Part shown: positions 1 to 8,470 of the stretch, piece after piece
Layout: every line of letters begins with the position of its first letter
Numbering within the stretch: the first letter of the stretch is position 1
Origin: Blautia sp.
Lineage (GTDB): Bacteria > Bacillota > Clostridia > Lachnospirales > Lachnospiraceae
DNA: 64,000 nucleotides
Assembly: GCA_026169535.1 (NCBI GenBank)
Contig: JAPFCU010000077.1
Location: forward strand, 1 to 64,000
Reading direction: 5' to 3'
Program-made: the position numbers and the translations under genes
The notes under the pieces: model-generated
Database searches by the model: none
What the model saw: the letters and a program-made list of their open reading frames with translations, nothing else
What the model was told of the DNA's origin: nothing

Positions 1-649
1 CCTCCTCGCCAACCACTTTAAAACGTACAATAGCAGAACGCTCTTTTACAGTCTTGTAGCCCTGGGAAACCTCCTGTGCAGAAAGAGGAGTTCCGCAGCG
101 CGGGCAGTAAGGCACGATCTTAAATCCTTTGTAAAGAAGATCTTTGTTCCAGATCTCTTTCAGAGCCCACCACTCAGACTCAATGTAATTATCATCATAG
201 GTTACATACGGATGATCCATATCTGCCCAGAAACCAACTGTAGAAGAAAAATCCTCCCACATTCCCTTGTATTTCCAGACACTTTCCTTACACTGCTGGA
301 TAAACGGCTCCATACCGTAAGCCTCGATCTGCTCCTTGCCGTCAAGACCAAGCTTTTTCTCTACTTCAAGCTCTACCGGAAGTCCATGAGTATCCCAGCC
401 CGCTTTACGTGGAACCATGTTTCCTTTCATAGTACGGTATCTTGGGATCATATCCTTGATAACACGGGTCAGCACATGACCGATATGAGGCTTGCCGTTG
501 GCTGTTGGCGGTCCGTCATAAAAGGTATAAGTTTCTCCCTCCTTACGGCTGTCCATACTTTTTTCAAAAATATGGTTTTCTTTCCAAAACTGCTCGACCT
601 TTTTTTCACGGTCAACAAAATTCAGGTTCGTATCTACTTTCTGATACAC
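1..649 (-). CDS. ileS: Isoleucyl-tRNA synthetase, N-terminal part (cut by window edge)
   Basis: Cytoplasmic class I aminoacyl-tRNA synthetase that charges tRNA-Ile. Only the first 216 codons are in the window. The frame reads [20 protein letters not shown], then the class I signature [13 protein letters not shown] (about residues 46-58), then the IleS-typical segment [10 protein letters not shown] and a CPRCGTPLS zinc-type motif. The start is a GTG at 647-649, chosen because an AGGAGG at 658-663 lies 8 bases upstream and the following frame matches the family from its first residues. The gene lies directly behind an isoleucine T-box leader, so charging of tRNA-Ile should control transcription. 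Identification is firm; the C-terminal part lies outside the window. Confidence 0.96.
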   Translation of the reverse strand, partial: MYQKVDTNLNFVDREKKVEQFWKENHIFEKSMDSRKEGETYTFYDGPPTANGKPHIGHVLTRVIKDMIPRYRTMKGNMVPRKAGWDTHGLPVELEVEKKLGLDGKEQIEAYGMEPFIQQCKESVWKYKGMWEDFSSTVGFWADMDHPYVTYDDNYIESEWWALKEIWNKDLLYKGFKIVPYCPRCGTPLSAQEVSQGYKTVKERSAIVRFKVVGEE

Positions 650-686
650 AATAAGTTCCTCCTGTCTTATTACTTTACTAAATAAA

Positions 687-978
687 TAAAAAAACTCCCG
701 TCCTGTAAAAGGACGAGAGTATACTTTACTTCGCACCACCTCATACACTGTACGGACAGAATTCTGCCGATACATGCCCCCTCTAACGGCGGGAAACCGT
801 CCGGCCTTATTCCCTGTCAGTTTCAGGCTGGAAACTCCGGAGTGATGTTCGGCCGTTTCTACTTGCACCGGGTTTCCACCTGTCCCCGGCTCTCTAAAGC
901 GTTCGATCCCTTTTCAGTCAGTCTAAAATGCCTGCGGCTTACTGTCTCCATCACAGTTTTTGCGTGATCGTATATACA
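687..978 (-). promoter_or_regulatory. T-box riboswitch, isoleucine-specific, with terminator
   Basis: Leader RNA of ileS. Reading the minus strand, the segment GAACATCACTCCGGAG has the usual layout of a T-box specifier loop, with the specifier AUC (Ile) at 844-846. Nearer the gene is the T-box sequence GAGGTGGTGCGAAG (about 725-738). It is followed by a strong intrinsic terminator whose stem is ACTCTCGTCC/GGACGGGAGT (711-720 with 695-704) and a run of T. Uncharged tRNA-Ile would pair with AUC and the T-box and favour the antiterminator. A short open frame at 859-1059 lies inside this leader and is not a gene. Confidence 0.93.
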
Positions 979-984
979 GACTAT

Positions 985-1014
985 ATTATAAAGTCTACAA
1001 ATTCCATCTGTCAA
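985..1014 (-). promoter_or_regulatory. Promoter of ileS leader
   Basis: Minus-strand TTGACA (1009-1014) and TATAAT (985-990) are both perfect consensus boxes, separated by 18 bases. Transcription would start near 978 and run through the T-box. The stretch between this promoter and the next gene (1015-1154) shows nothing else. Confidence 0.85.
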
Positions 1015-1154
1015 GCCCTTTCCCTGATTATTCCAAAAATCCAAAATCTTTTCGATCAAATATAAATATATTTTTTATGCGAACTGTCTGAAAGGAGTAA
1101 GCATGACATCTGAACTGATCCTGGACAGCCGGGAAGGATAAATATCATTTCTGC

Positions 1155-2636
1155 TTATGAATCACTTCTTGAAAAGCCGTTTTTCATCAGGCTGCTTGAG
1201 GTAAACAGTACCTTATCCAGAACCTCTGTTGTTTTTTCCTCTGTAAAATCAGAGATTTCCTGATTTGCAGCCTCAAAAAACGCTTTTTCATCTTCTGGCT
1301 TTTTGTCCAGAAATTCCCGGTCAAATTTATTGACCAGTGCATAAACTTTCCGGTCTACTGCCGCCTGATATCTTTCGATATTGGACTGATTCTCATAATA
1401 GTGGGCATCTGCCAGAGCTCCAATAATTCTGTTTACCCAGTAAAAACTCTCTGTTGTAGGCTTTACATATGCTTTTGACAGATATTCCGGTATTTTGTCC
1501 ACATGAGGATATACAGGAATCATAGCATTAAACACATTGGACCCTACTGCAAGCCACTGGATTGCTTTTAAGGACTCCGGCATATAAGGTCTGATCTGCA
1601 CCAGTCCCAGAGCGTTATTTCGGTTTACTCCAATTGCCCGGTACATGCCAGCCTCTTTATTTCTTTTTCCGTATACATCATAAGGCGTTCCCTGATAATG
1701 ATTAGAAAGAACCCACTTGACCTCTTCTACAGTAATCTTTTTTTCCGGCACAAGAGACCATGGCAGATCATCGTCCTCCGGTCTGTATTCTGCATCCGGT
1801 CCATCCCAGGAAAAGGTACGGGGATTAAAGTAACGGAGCATTGCCCAGGCACGGGGGGTATTATATACATGATCAGAGTCGTCATGGGATCCAAAAGCAT
1901 CCCTGGGATTGAACTCCTCCTCCGGATCCATGCGCAGATCCAGGTGATATTCTTCAATCAGAGTTCTTAAAGTTCTGGAACACATATGATTTTTTTCTTC
2001 TCCATAAGCGTCTTCCAGATCAAAACAGTTAATTCCCAACTGATTGGGCATCACCACATATTCATTATCCGGTACTCTTTTTGCGATCCAGTTATGTCCT
2101 CCGATTGTTTCCAGCCACCAGATTTCCTGCTCATCCTGAAAAGCAATTCCATTCATTTCATATGTTCCATAGGTTTCCAGAAGACGTCCCAATCTCCTTA
2201 CTCCCTCTCTTGCGGAAGTAATATACGGAAGAACAATAGTCACCAGATCTTCCTCACCGATTCCTCCTTTTACCTCAGGCTGATCACCCTGGGCTTTTTT
2301 ATAAACCACAAGGGGATCTGCCCCTGCAACTCTTGCATTGGTCGTCAAAGTCTCTGTTGCTGTCATGGATACATTTCTTTCATTGACTCCATAAGCTCCC
2401 CAGATTCCCTCCACAGTATCACTGTTTGGAAGGTATGTATACTGCATAGGCTCCTCCGGAAGAGGAATCTCTACATGAGAAAGTACAGATTTATAAAGTC
2501 TCGGCTGATCTTCCGGCTTCATAACCTCCAGTCTCTTGGCACAGAATTCTCCGGAAGGAGAATCTTCATTTCTTGCAACAATAGTTGAGCCGTCATAAGT
2601 GGCTTTTTTTCCGATTAAAATTGTTGTGCATGGCAT
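1155..2636 (-). CDS. C69 family dipeptidase (PepD-like)
   Basis: N-terminal-nucleophile peptidase of family C69 that cleaves dipeptides. The protein begins MPCTTILIGKKATYDGSTIVARNEDS; the Cys right after the start is the expected nucleophile and becomes N-terminal after processing, and ARNED is the family's conserved motif. About 493 residues is normal. The open frame extends two codons further (ATG at 2642), but AGGAGG at 2645-2650 would leave only 2 bases there; it leaves 8 bases before the ATG at 2636, so that start is chosen. No signal peptide is seen, so it is probably cytosolic. It is a single gene upstream of the ileS leader, without an evident partner. Confidence 0.9.
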   Translation of the reverse strand: MPCTTILIGKKATYDGSTIVARNEDSPSGEFCAKRLEVMKPEDQPRLYKSVLSHVEIPLPEEPMQYTYLPNSDTVEGIWGAYGVNERNVSMTATETLTTNARVAGADPLVVYKKAQGDQPEVKGGIGEEDLVTIVLPYITSAREGVRRLGRLLETYGTYEMNGIAFQDEQEIWWLETIGGHNWIAKRVPDNEYVVMPNQLGINCFDLEDAYGEEKNHMCSRTLRTLIEEYHLDLRMDPEEEFNPRDAFGSHDDSDHVYNTPRAWAMLRYFNPRTFSWDGPDAEYRPEDDDLPWSLVPEKKITVEEVKWVLSNHYQGTPYDVYGKRNKEAGMYRAIGVNRNNALGLVQIRPYMPESLKAIQWLAVGSNVFNAMIPVYPHVDKIPEYLSKAYVKPTTESFYWVNRIIGALADAHYYENQSNIERYQAAVDRKVYALVNKFDREFLDKKPEDEKAFFEAANQEISDFTEEKTTEVLDKVLFTSSSLMKNGFSRSDS

Positions 2637-2771
2637 AGTCATTTCCTCCTGTGTATAAATAACTTTTCTTTATTATACTTCATTGCAATGTTTTTCAAAA
2701 GGTTATATATGTCTTTTTAGTGCTTACATAAGGTTTACTTTTCCAAGATATGGCTACAATATAAAAAGTAA

Positions 2772-2783
2772 ATATGCTATAAT
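2772..2783 (+). promoter_or_regulatory. Extended -10 promoter of the carboxypeptidase gene
   Basis: TATAAT at 2778-2783 is preceded by TGC, giving an extended -10. The -35 region (TACAAT, 2755-2760) is poor, which fits an extended -10 promoter. The 5' UTR to the start at 2829 is about 40 bases. Confidence 0.6.
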
Positions 2784-2828
2784 GATTTATCAACTGTTAT
2801 ATTTATAAAAATAAGAAAGGTTGTTTTC

Positions 2829-4079
2829 ATGAAAAATAAAATTATAAAATGCCTGAAAAAATCCGTATGTGGTATTTTATGTGCAGCAATGGCTTTTATG
2901 CCGGCATCTTCCGTCTTCGCCACAGGCTATGACGAAACAGGAGCGCCTATCGTAACGGCCACTCCTACTCCTGATCCTCATACAGCATTTTATAACCAGG
3001 CTCCTTCTACCGATAATATTCCCGGATGGCCTCAGGGACCTAAGATTGAAGGAGAATCTGCCATTCTTGTGGACATGATCACCGGAACTGTCCTGTATTC
3101 AAAAAATGCTGACAAGGTTCAGTACCCTGCCAGCATCACAAAGATCATGACTGCGCTTCTTGCCGCGGAACATCTGGATATGAAAGGCAAACTTGTAATG
3201 TCAGAATCTGCCGCCCATGGCATTACTATCAGCGACAGCTCCAGCATCTACGCCGACACCGGAGAGGAACTGACCATGGAGCAGGCCATGATGGCTGTAA
3301 TGCTTCAGTCTGCCAATGAAATGACTCTTGCACTTGCTGAAGAAACTTCAGGATCCGTAAAAAAATTTGTAGAGCTGATGAACCTGAAGGCAAGACTTCT
3401 GGGCTGTACCGGAACTCATTTTAATAATCCCAACGGACTTCCCGATGAGCTGCATTACACAACAGCCAGCGATATGGCAAAAATAGCACGTGCCGCGTGG
3501 TTCAATCCAACTTTCCGTAAATTTGCTACCACTGCCTATTATGAGATCCCACCTACAAACAAATTTGCAGAAACCCGCTATCTTCTTAATCATCACAAAA
3601 TGATGAAAGGAAATACCCGGGCCTACGACGGAGTCCTTGGAGGCAAAACCGGTTATACGGATGCTGCCGGAAATACACTGGTAACCTATGCACGAAGAGG
3701 TAATCTGTATCTTGTTTCTGTTGTAATGAAATCTGTAAATGGAGCCTATTCCGATACAGCAGCACTTCTGGATTATGGTTTTAACAATTTTACCAGATCT
3801 GCAGTAAAAACAGAACCGACAGAGATCTCCATATCCTGTCTTCCTTCCGAAAAATATATTCTGAAGGATTATAAAGATTCTGTTTTGTTTTACCGGATCC
3901 AGATGCCTTCTGTCACTCTTCCAAATAGTGCAGATATCAATACCCTGAAGAAAAGCCGTAAATTCCAAAAAAATCCTGCAGGTCTTCCCCTGCTGGAGAT
4001 TACCTACAGTTTTAACGGCCAGCAGACCGGATTTGCAAGATATTATCAAAAAACCCTGCTATCCGATCTGCTTATCTGA
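2829..4079 (+). CDS. D-alanyl-D-alanine carboxypeptidase (penicillin-binding protein, S11)
   Basis: Exported serine enzyme that removes the terminal D-Ala from peptidoglycan stem peptides. A signal peptide is clear (KK-rich start, hydrophobic core to about residue 30, FATG). It is followed by a Pro/Thr linker and the three penicillin-binding motifs: S102-ITK (SxxK), S161-AN (SxN) and K273-TG (KTG). A C-terminal beta-rich domain follows, as in DacA/DacF proteins. The length of 416 residues is typical. Start ATG 2829 follows AAGG. Its 3' end overlaps the convergent exonuclease gene by 21 bp (4059-4079). Whether it is the vegetative DacA or the sporulation DacF type cannot be told from sequence. 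Confidence 0.94.
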   Translation: MKNKIIKCLKKSVCGILCAAMAFMPASSVFATGYDETGAPIVTATPTPDPHTAFYNQAPSTDNIPGWPQGPKIEGESAILVDMITGTVLYSKNADKVQYPASITKIMTALLAAEHLDMKGKLVMSESAAHGITISDSSSIYADTGEELTMEQAMMAVMLQSANEMTLALAEETSGSVKKFVELMNLKARLLGCTGTHFNNPNGLPDELHYTTASDMAKIARAAWFNPTFRKFATTAYYEIPPTNKFAETRYLLNHHKMMKGNTRAYDGVLGGKTGYTDAAGNTLVTYARRGNLYLVSVVMKSVNGAYSDTAALLDYGFNNFTRSAVKTEPTEISISCLPSEKYILKDYKDSVLFYRIQMPSVTLPNSADINTLKKSRKFQKNPAGLPLLEITYSFNGQQTGFARYYQKTLLSDLLI

Positions 4080-5021
4080 ATTATATTTCATTTTACGTTT
4101 TCTGCGGAGAGAATCCCGCTTCTGGCGGATTTCCTCCGCTTTTTGTTCGTTTACAGGTTTCAAAGTCTTTACTGCATAAAACATGTCTTCGTCTGTTTTG
4201 CGGATCCTGACTTTTCCTTTAATATATCCATGCTCCTGACACTGAGAAATACTTTCATATATTCTGGAATTATTCATAAACCATCTCAACCGTCTTTTAG
4301 CCGGCAGATGACAGACCGGACAGCGAGTACTTGCCACTTCCCGATCTTTTATCACTTTTTCCCGATCATGAAACTGTCTTGATATATATTTATCATATGT
4401 AGGATATGAAATATAAATTTCTTTTTTCCGGTTATTCGGCGGCTGATAGGTATCTATGGAATAATAAGGGAGTATCTCTGCCATATCCAGCTTTGCAAAA
4501 ACCCTGGCTGTATATTCCGCATCTTCCAATGCTCTGTGAAAATCCTTTTCTTTTTCAATATCCAGACAGTCAATAGCATATTCCAGGCTTCTTCTCAGCT
4601 TAATATTTTCATGAAACCAGCTGAACAGCTTCTGGATATCATAATAGATCACCGGACCGGGAAGAAGATCCAGAAGACTGTAATATCTCATATTTCTCTG
4701 AAGTTCCATCAGATCCTGCATCCCCCAGGTACAGAACACAAAATCTTTCCCGCACCAGTCCAGAAACTCCTGGACAGCCTGCGGAAACGGTTCTCCATTC
4801 ATAAGTTCTTTATAATCCACATGGATCACATTATGGATACTGTCGTGGATCCAGTTATAAACCTGCGGTTTTACAAGCCTGTGAAATTCACTGATCTTTT
4901 CTCTTCTTTCATTCAGCTTTACCCCGCCAATCTCTATAATTTCAAAGGGCAGATCCGGATCCGAACCATTTTTTCCATCAGGACACTGATTCCACTCCAG
5001 ATCAAAAACTATATAATCCAT
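4059..5021 (-). CDS. DnaQ/RNase T-type 3'-5' exonuclease (KapD-like)
   Basis: DEDD-family exonuclease acting on DNA or RNA 3' ends. The N-terminal half starts MDYIVFDLEWN, which supplies the first acidic pair (D and E of FDLEW). The HRALEDAEYTARVF segment near residue 165 supplies the later His/Asp motif. The C-terminal third carries CPVC plus a second Cys-rich point and a very basic tail (KRDSLRRKRKMK), suggesting a nucleic-acid-binding extension. 320 residues. It lies 21 bp downstream of the nucleoside hydrolase gene on the same strand, probably co-transcribed. The resemblance to the KapD sporulation-inhibitor group is recognised by pattern only. Confidence 0.82.
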   Translation of the reverse strand: MDYIVFDLEWNQCPDGKNGSDPDLPFEIIEIGGVKLNERREKISEFHRLVKPQVYNWIHDSIHNVIHVDYKELMNGEPFPQAVQEFLDWCGKDFVFCTWGMQDLMELQRNMRYYSLLDLLPGPVIYYDIQKLFSWFHENIKLRRSLEYAIDCLDIEKEKDFHRALEDAEYTARVFAKLDMAEILPYYSIDTYQPPNNRKKEIYISYPTYDKYISRQFHDREKVIKDREVASTRCPVCHLPAKRRLRWFMNNSRIYESISQCQEHGYIKGKVRIRKTDEDMFYAVKTLKPVNEQKAEEIRQKRDSLRRKRKMKYNSDKQIG

Positions 5022-5042
5022 ATAAGGCTCTTCCTTTACTTT

Positions 5043-5990
5043 TCACTGTGCCAGCTCATATAAAGATGTGATCAGATACTCCTGAAATTTATCTTTATCT
5101 ACATCTGTAAGCACATAAACATTTGTGTCCTCTGCTTCATTTTTCCACCAGCGGAATCCACCCAGTACCGCTCCTCTGGCCGCACCTTCTGAACAGTCCA
5201 CATCCAGGATCTTATGTCCTCCTTCAAATATTTCCGGATGAAGCAGATACATCACTGGAACTGCATCATGAACACTTACTTCCCCTCTGTATTTTTCAGA
5301 AGAATTTTCCAGACAGTATCCCAGCATATCTCCGCAAAGTCTTGCCGCAGGACTTCCCCACTGGCACATTTTCAGAATCTGTTTCCGAGTCAGTGTACAC
5401 TTTTCTGTAACATCAAGTCCGCACATTACCAGAGGAACACCTGATTGTAAAACCATTCTGGCCGCTTCCGGATCCTCATAAAAATTAAATTCCGCAGCAT
5501 CTGTAACATTACCTCCGGAAAGTGATCCTCCCATAAAAACAATCTCCCGGATCTTATCTGCTGTTTCCGGAAATATACGAAGCAAAAGTGCAACATTCGT
5601 CAGGGGACCTGTGGCAATAATCGTGGCCTTTTCCTCTTTCTCCAGCTCTTTCAATATTCTTTTCATAAAGAGGATTCCGTTTTCTCTGCTCTCTGTTTTT
5701 TGTGTTTCTGGAAGAACACATCCGCCTATTCCGTCTTCTCCATGGGTTTCCGGTGCATACTGAGGTTCCCGTACCACAGGTCTGGCCATTCCTCTGGCTA
5801 CCGGAGCTTCAATACCAAAAAAATCAGACAGGCTCAGCGCATTTCTGCTTACTTTATCTATATCCTGATTTCCGCATACAGTTGTTATACCTGATATCTC
5901 CAGCTGATCCTGATGAGCTGAAGTCAGAGCCAGCATGACCGCATCATCTACTCCCGGATCACAGTCAATGATCACTTTTCTTCTTTTCAT
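5043..5990 (-). CDS. Inosine-uridine-preferring nucleoside hydrolase
   Basis: Calcium-dependent N-ribohydrolase that splits nucleosides into base and ribose for salvage. The N-terminal fingerprint DCDPGVDDA (about residues 9-17) is the family's metal-binding motif. ATGPLTNVALLL and the later VHDAVPVMYLL (substrate His/Asp region) are also present. 315 residues is standard and no signal peptide is seen. It is first in a probable two-gene unit with the downstream exonuclease. Exact base specificity is not predictable. Confidence 0.93.
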   Translation of the reverse strand: MKRRKVIIDCDPGVDDAVMLALTSAHQDQLEISGITTVCGNQDIDKVSRNALSLSDFFGIEAPVARGMARPVVREPQYAPETHGEDGIGGCVLPETQKTESRENGILFMKRILKELEKEEKATIIATGPLTNVALLLRIFPETADKIREIVFMGGSLSGGNVTDAAEFNFYEDPEAARMVLQSGVPLVMCGLDVTEKCTLTRKQILKMCQWGSPAARLCGDMLGYCLENSSEKYRGEVSVHDAVPVMYLLHPEIFEGGHKILDVDCSEGAARGAVLGGFRWWKNEAEDTNVYVLTDVDKDKFQEYLITSLYELAQ

Positions 5991-6117
5991 ATTTTCTCAC
6001 CGTTTTCCACATATATTCTCCCGATAAAAAATGTTTTCCACATTATCCCCGGAACTTCTGTGTTTAAGTATAACAGACCTTTTCTCTTGTTTCAACCAGA
6101 CTGTGAACAGCCATACA

Positions 6118-6183
6118 AAACAAAAAACTACTGCAGATCCATGTTCTGTCCTCTATAGATTCCATAACACAGTCTGCAGCAGT
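6118..6183 (-). terminator. Terminator of the HtrA-like protease gene
   Basis: An inverted repeat ACTGCTGCAGA/TCTGCAGTAGT (6173-6183 with 6127-6137) encloses a long, partly self-paired loop and is followed on the minus strand by a T-rich run (6118-6126). It lies about 40 bp after the protease stop. Nothing else is seen in 5991-6224. Confidence 0.7.
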
Positions 6184-6224
6184 TTTTCTGCTTATATTTT
6201 TATCCTTTTACAGAAATGCCTGTT

Positions 6225-7694
6225 TTACCAGATATCACCAAAAAACTCCTCGTATGTGGCATCATCTTCAGATCCATTTCCAAACTCTTCCAGAATACTC
6301 TGCTCACCCTGTTCTTCTGATGGCTGAGCACTCTCTTTTGTCTCAGATGCATCTGCTGCCTTATTGGTGTTTTTATCCAGCTTAACCGTTACTTTCTTTT
6401 CTTCATATCCACCATTTCCGAGAACCTGAAGAGTTACTTCGACTTCTTCTCCCGGCTCATAATACTGAAGCATGTCTATCAGGGCGTCAATGCTGCGTAC
6501 CCTCTTTCCGTCAAACTCTGTGATGATATTTTTGGCCTGAATACCTGCCTTATCCGCTGCTCCTCCTTTTACTGCTTCCGCAACCAGGACACCTTCCGGA
6601 ATGTCATAAACACTGGCTGCCTCTTCACTTACAGAGGTTCCTGTAATAGACAGAACTCCATGATCTTCAATCCTGTCTCTTGGAGTCTCATTCATCAGGT
6701 TTTCAAGGATATCGGATACATCTGTGATCGCAATGGCATATCCCATTCCTTCCACTTCAGTGGATGCTAACTTGGCTGAATTGATTCCCACCAGTTCGCC
6801 GTTCATATTAAGAAGAGCACCGCCGCTGTTTCCAGGGTTGATAGCTGCATCTGTCTGGATCAGATTTACGCCGTCAGAATTTTCATCGGCCTGACCGGAA
6901 TCATCCAGCTTACGGTTCTTAGCGCTGACAATACCTGTAGTAACAGACTGTCCGTAACCAAGGGCATTACCAATGGCAATAACCTGTTCTCCAACCCTCA
7001 GATCATCAGAACTTCCAATGGAAGCCACCTGGATCTGTTCCATGGTATCATCAGAAATATCCGAAACAGCTACGGAAACAACTGCCAGATCCTTATCTGC
7101 ATCATACCCCTTTACAGTTGCTTCATAAACTTCGCCGTCAATACAGGTTACCGATACGGTATTAGCCCCCTCGATCACATGATAATTTGTTGCGATCAGA
7201 AGCTCTTCATCATTCTGTCCAATGATAATACCGGAGCCGCTTCCCTCTACCTCCTGCTGCTGTGTAGTAAATCCACCGAATCCAAAATCTCCCAGATACG
7301 TCTGAACCTCCTGAACAGATTTAGTTGTAATGGCAACAACTGATTTCATTGCCTCTGCCGCAATATCTGACACGTCCAGACTGCCCTTGACTTTTGTTTC
7401 AGAAGGCTCTTCAGCCGGTTTCTGTGCAGTATCTGCAGTTTCTTCTTTTTTATCTTCTGTTTTCTTTTTTGTTTTTAAAAGTTCTGTTCTGTTTTCTTCT
7501 GTATTAGATGCTTTTACTGTATTGCTGAAATTCCATCCAGAAACAGAACTGATTCCTTCAAATGCAAGACCGCCTGCCAGAACAGCGCACAGAGCAATCC
7601 CTGTACCTTTCAGAATACGATTCTTCTTTTTGTTCTTTTTCTCCTTATTATCATCATCATTATTTATATTAAAATCCTGGTTCATATTTTCCAT
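6225..7694 (-). CDS. Membrane-anchored HtrA/DegP-like serine protease with PDZ domain
   Basis: Surface quality-control protease. An Asn/Asp/Lys-rich cytosolic start leads into one membrane segment (about 29-50), then an acidic/Lys linker (60-105). The trypsin-like domain carries His172 (ATNYHVIEG), Asp202 (DADKDLAVV) and Ser290 (NPGNSGGALL). A PDZ domain at about 345-440 follows (SVYDIPEGVLVAEAVKGGAADKAG region), then an acidic tail ending YEEFFGDIW. 489 residues. The start follows AGGAGG with good spacing. It is monocistronic with its own terminator. No CtsR- or CssR-type operator was recognised upstream. Confidence 0.95.
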   Translation of the reverse strand: MENMNQDFNINNDDDNKEKKNKKKNRILKGTGIALCAVLAGGLAFEGISSVSGWNFSNTVKASNTEENRTELLKTKKKTEDKKEETADTAQKPAEEPSETKVKGSLDVSDIAAEAMKSVVAITTKSVQEVQTYLGDFGFGGFTTQQQEVEGSGSGIIIGQNDEELLIATNYHVIEGANTVSVTCIDGEVYEATVKGYDADKDLAVVSVAVSDISDDTMEQIQVASIGSSDDLRVGEQVIAIGNALGYGQSVTTGIVSAKNRKLDDSGQADENSDGVNLIQTDAAINPGNSGGALLNMNGELVGINSAKLASTEVEGMGYAIAITDVSDILENLMNETPRDRIEDHGVLSITGTSVSEEAASVYDIPEGVLVAEAVKGGAADKAGIQAKNIITEFDGKRVRSIDALIDMLQYYEPGEEVEVTLQVLGNGGYEEKKVTVKLDKNTNKAADASETKESAQPSEEQGEQSILEEFGNGSEDDATYEEFFGDIW

Positions 7695-7928
7695 TATGAT
7701 TTCCCTCCTTGAATATCTCTGTTTTTCATTTGATGGTTTGAGTATAAAAAAAATTTGTGTTGACTTTGTGGGAAAAATGTGAGGAAACTGTTAATTCTCT
7801 CTGGACTCTTTCTCAGGTACTCACTCCATTTATATCTGTACTTTTTCTTATCATACTCTATTTTTATCAGTAAGACCAGTAGTATCCCTGAAAAATCCCT
7901 GACTTTGTGAAAAAAAGCACAAAATAAA

Positions 7929-7957
7929 TTGTCGGCATCACATAAAAATGCTATAAT
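7929..7957 (+). promoter_or_regulatory. Promoter of ferredoxin gene
   Basis: TTGTCG (7929-7934), a 17-base spacer, then TATAAT (7952-7957). The start codon lies about 55 bases downstream. The rest of 7695-7928 shows no gene. Confidence 0.75.
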
Positions 7958-8017
7958 GAAGCCAGCTGAACACAGCAGATAATGAGATTGAAAAAGAACA
8001 AAAGCGGAGGTATGGTA

Positions 8018-8404
8018 ATGAAAAAACTGGCAGTGAAAAAAGGCTCTACCTGTATGGCATGTCTGGCATGTGTGGAGGCATGTTCCAATGCCTACTACAA
8101 AGAATCCAATGTACTTGCATCCTGCATCCAGATTGTAGAGCGCAAAGGCGAGCCAAGACCTGTGGCATGTCCTCAGTGCGGCAAATGTGCAGAAGTATGT
8201 GAGGCAGGCGCTATTACTCAGAACGCAAAAGGCGTTTACATGGTAAACAAAAAACTCTGTACAGGCTGCGGTAAATGTGTGGAGGCATGTCCTTTCGGCC
8301 TCATGGTCAAAGTAGATGCAAAACCTGTGGCATCCAAATGTATCGCATGCGGCATCTGTGTCAAAGCCTGTCCAATGGACGTACTTGAAATCGTAGAAAA
8401 ATAA
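8018..8404 (+). CDS. Four-cluster 4Fe-4S ferredoxin-like electron carrier
   Basis: Small cytosolic electron-transfer protein of the HycB/ferredoxin type. It carries four Cys-rich motifs in order: CMACLACVEAC, CPQCGKCAEVC, CTGCGKCVEACP and CIACGICVKACP. That is enough cysteines for four 4Fe-4S clusters, as in electron-transfer subunits of aldehyde oxidoreductases or formate/hydrogen enzymes. The open frame starts at 7982, but GGAGG at 8006-8010 sits 7 bases before ATG 8018, giving 128 residues. It is alone between its promoter and a terminator, so the catalytic partner is elsewhere. This points to an anaerobic lifestyle. Confidence 0.9.
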   Translation: MKKLAVKKGSTCMACLACVEACSNAYYKESNVLASCIQIVERKGEPRPVACPQCGKCAEVCEAGAITQNAKGVYMVNKKLCTGCGKCVEACPFGLMVKVDAKPVASKCIACGICVKACPMDVLEIVEK

Positions 8405-8423
8405 AACCTGATTACTGCAAAAG

Positions 8424-8469
8424 CGCTGCAGCCCGGAATCATCAACAGATTCTGAACTGCAGCGTTTTT
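8424..8469. terminator. Bidirectional terminator between ferredoxin and YhgE genes
   Basis: Stem CGCTGCAG/CTGCAGCG (8424-8431 with 8457-8464) with an inner GAATC/GATTC pair, followed by TTTTTA on the plus strand and preceded by A residues for the minus direction. It separates two convergent genes. Confidence 0.8.
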
Positions 8470-8470
8470 A

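Noticed and set aside
859-1059. Minus-strand open frame of 66 codons upstream of ileS
   Set aside because: It lies entirely within the T-box leader and its promoter and lacks a ribosome-binding site.
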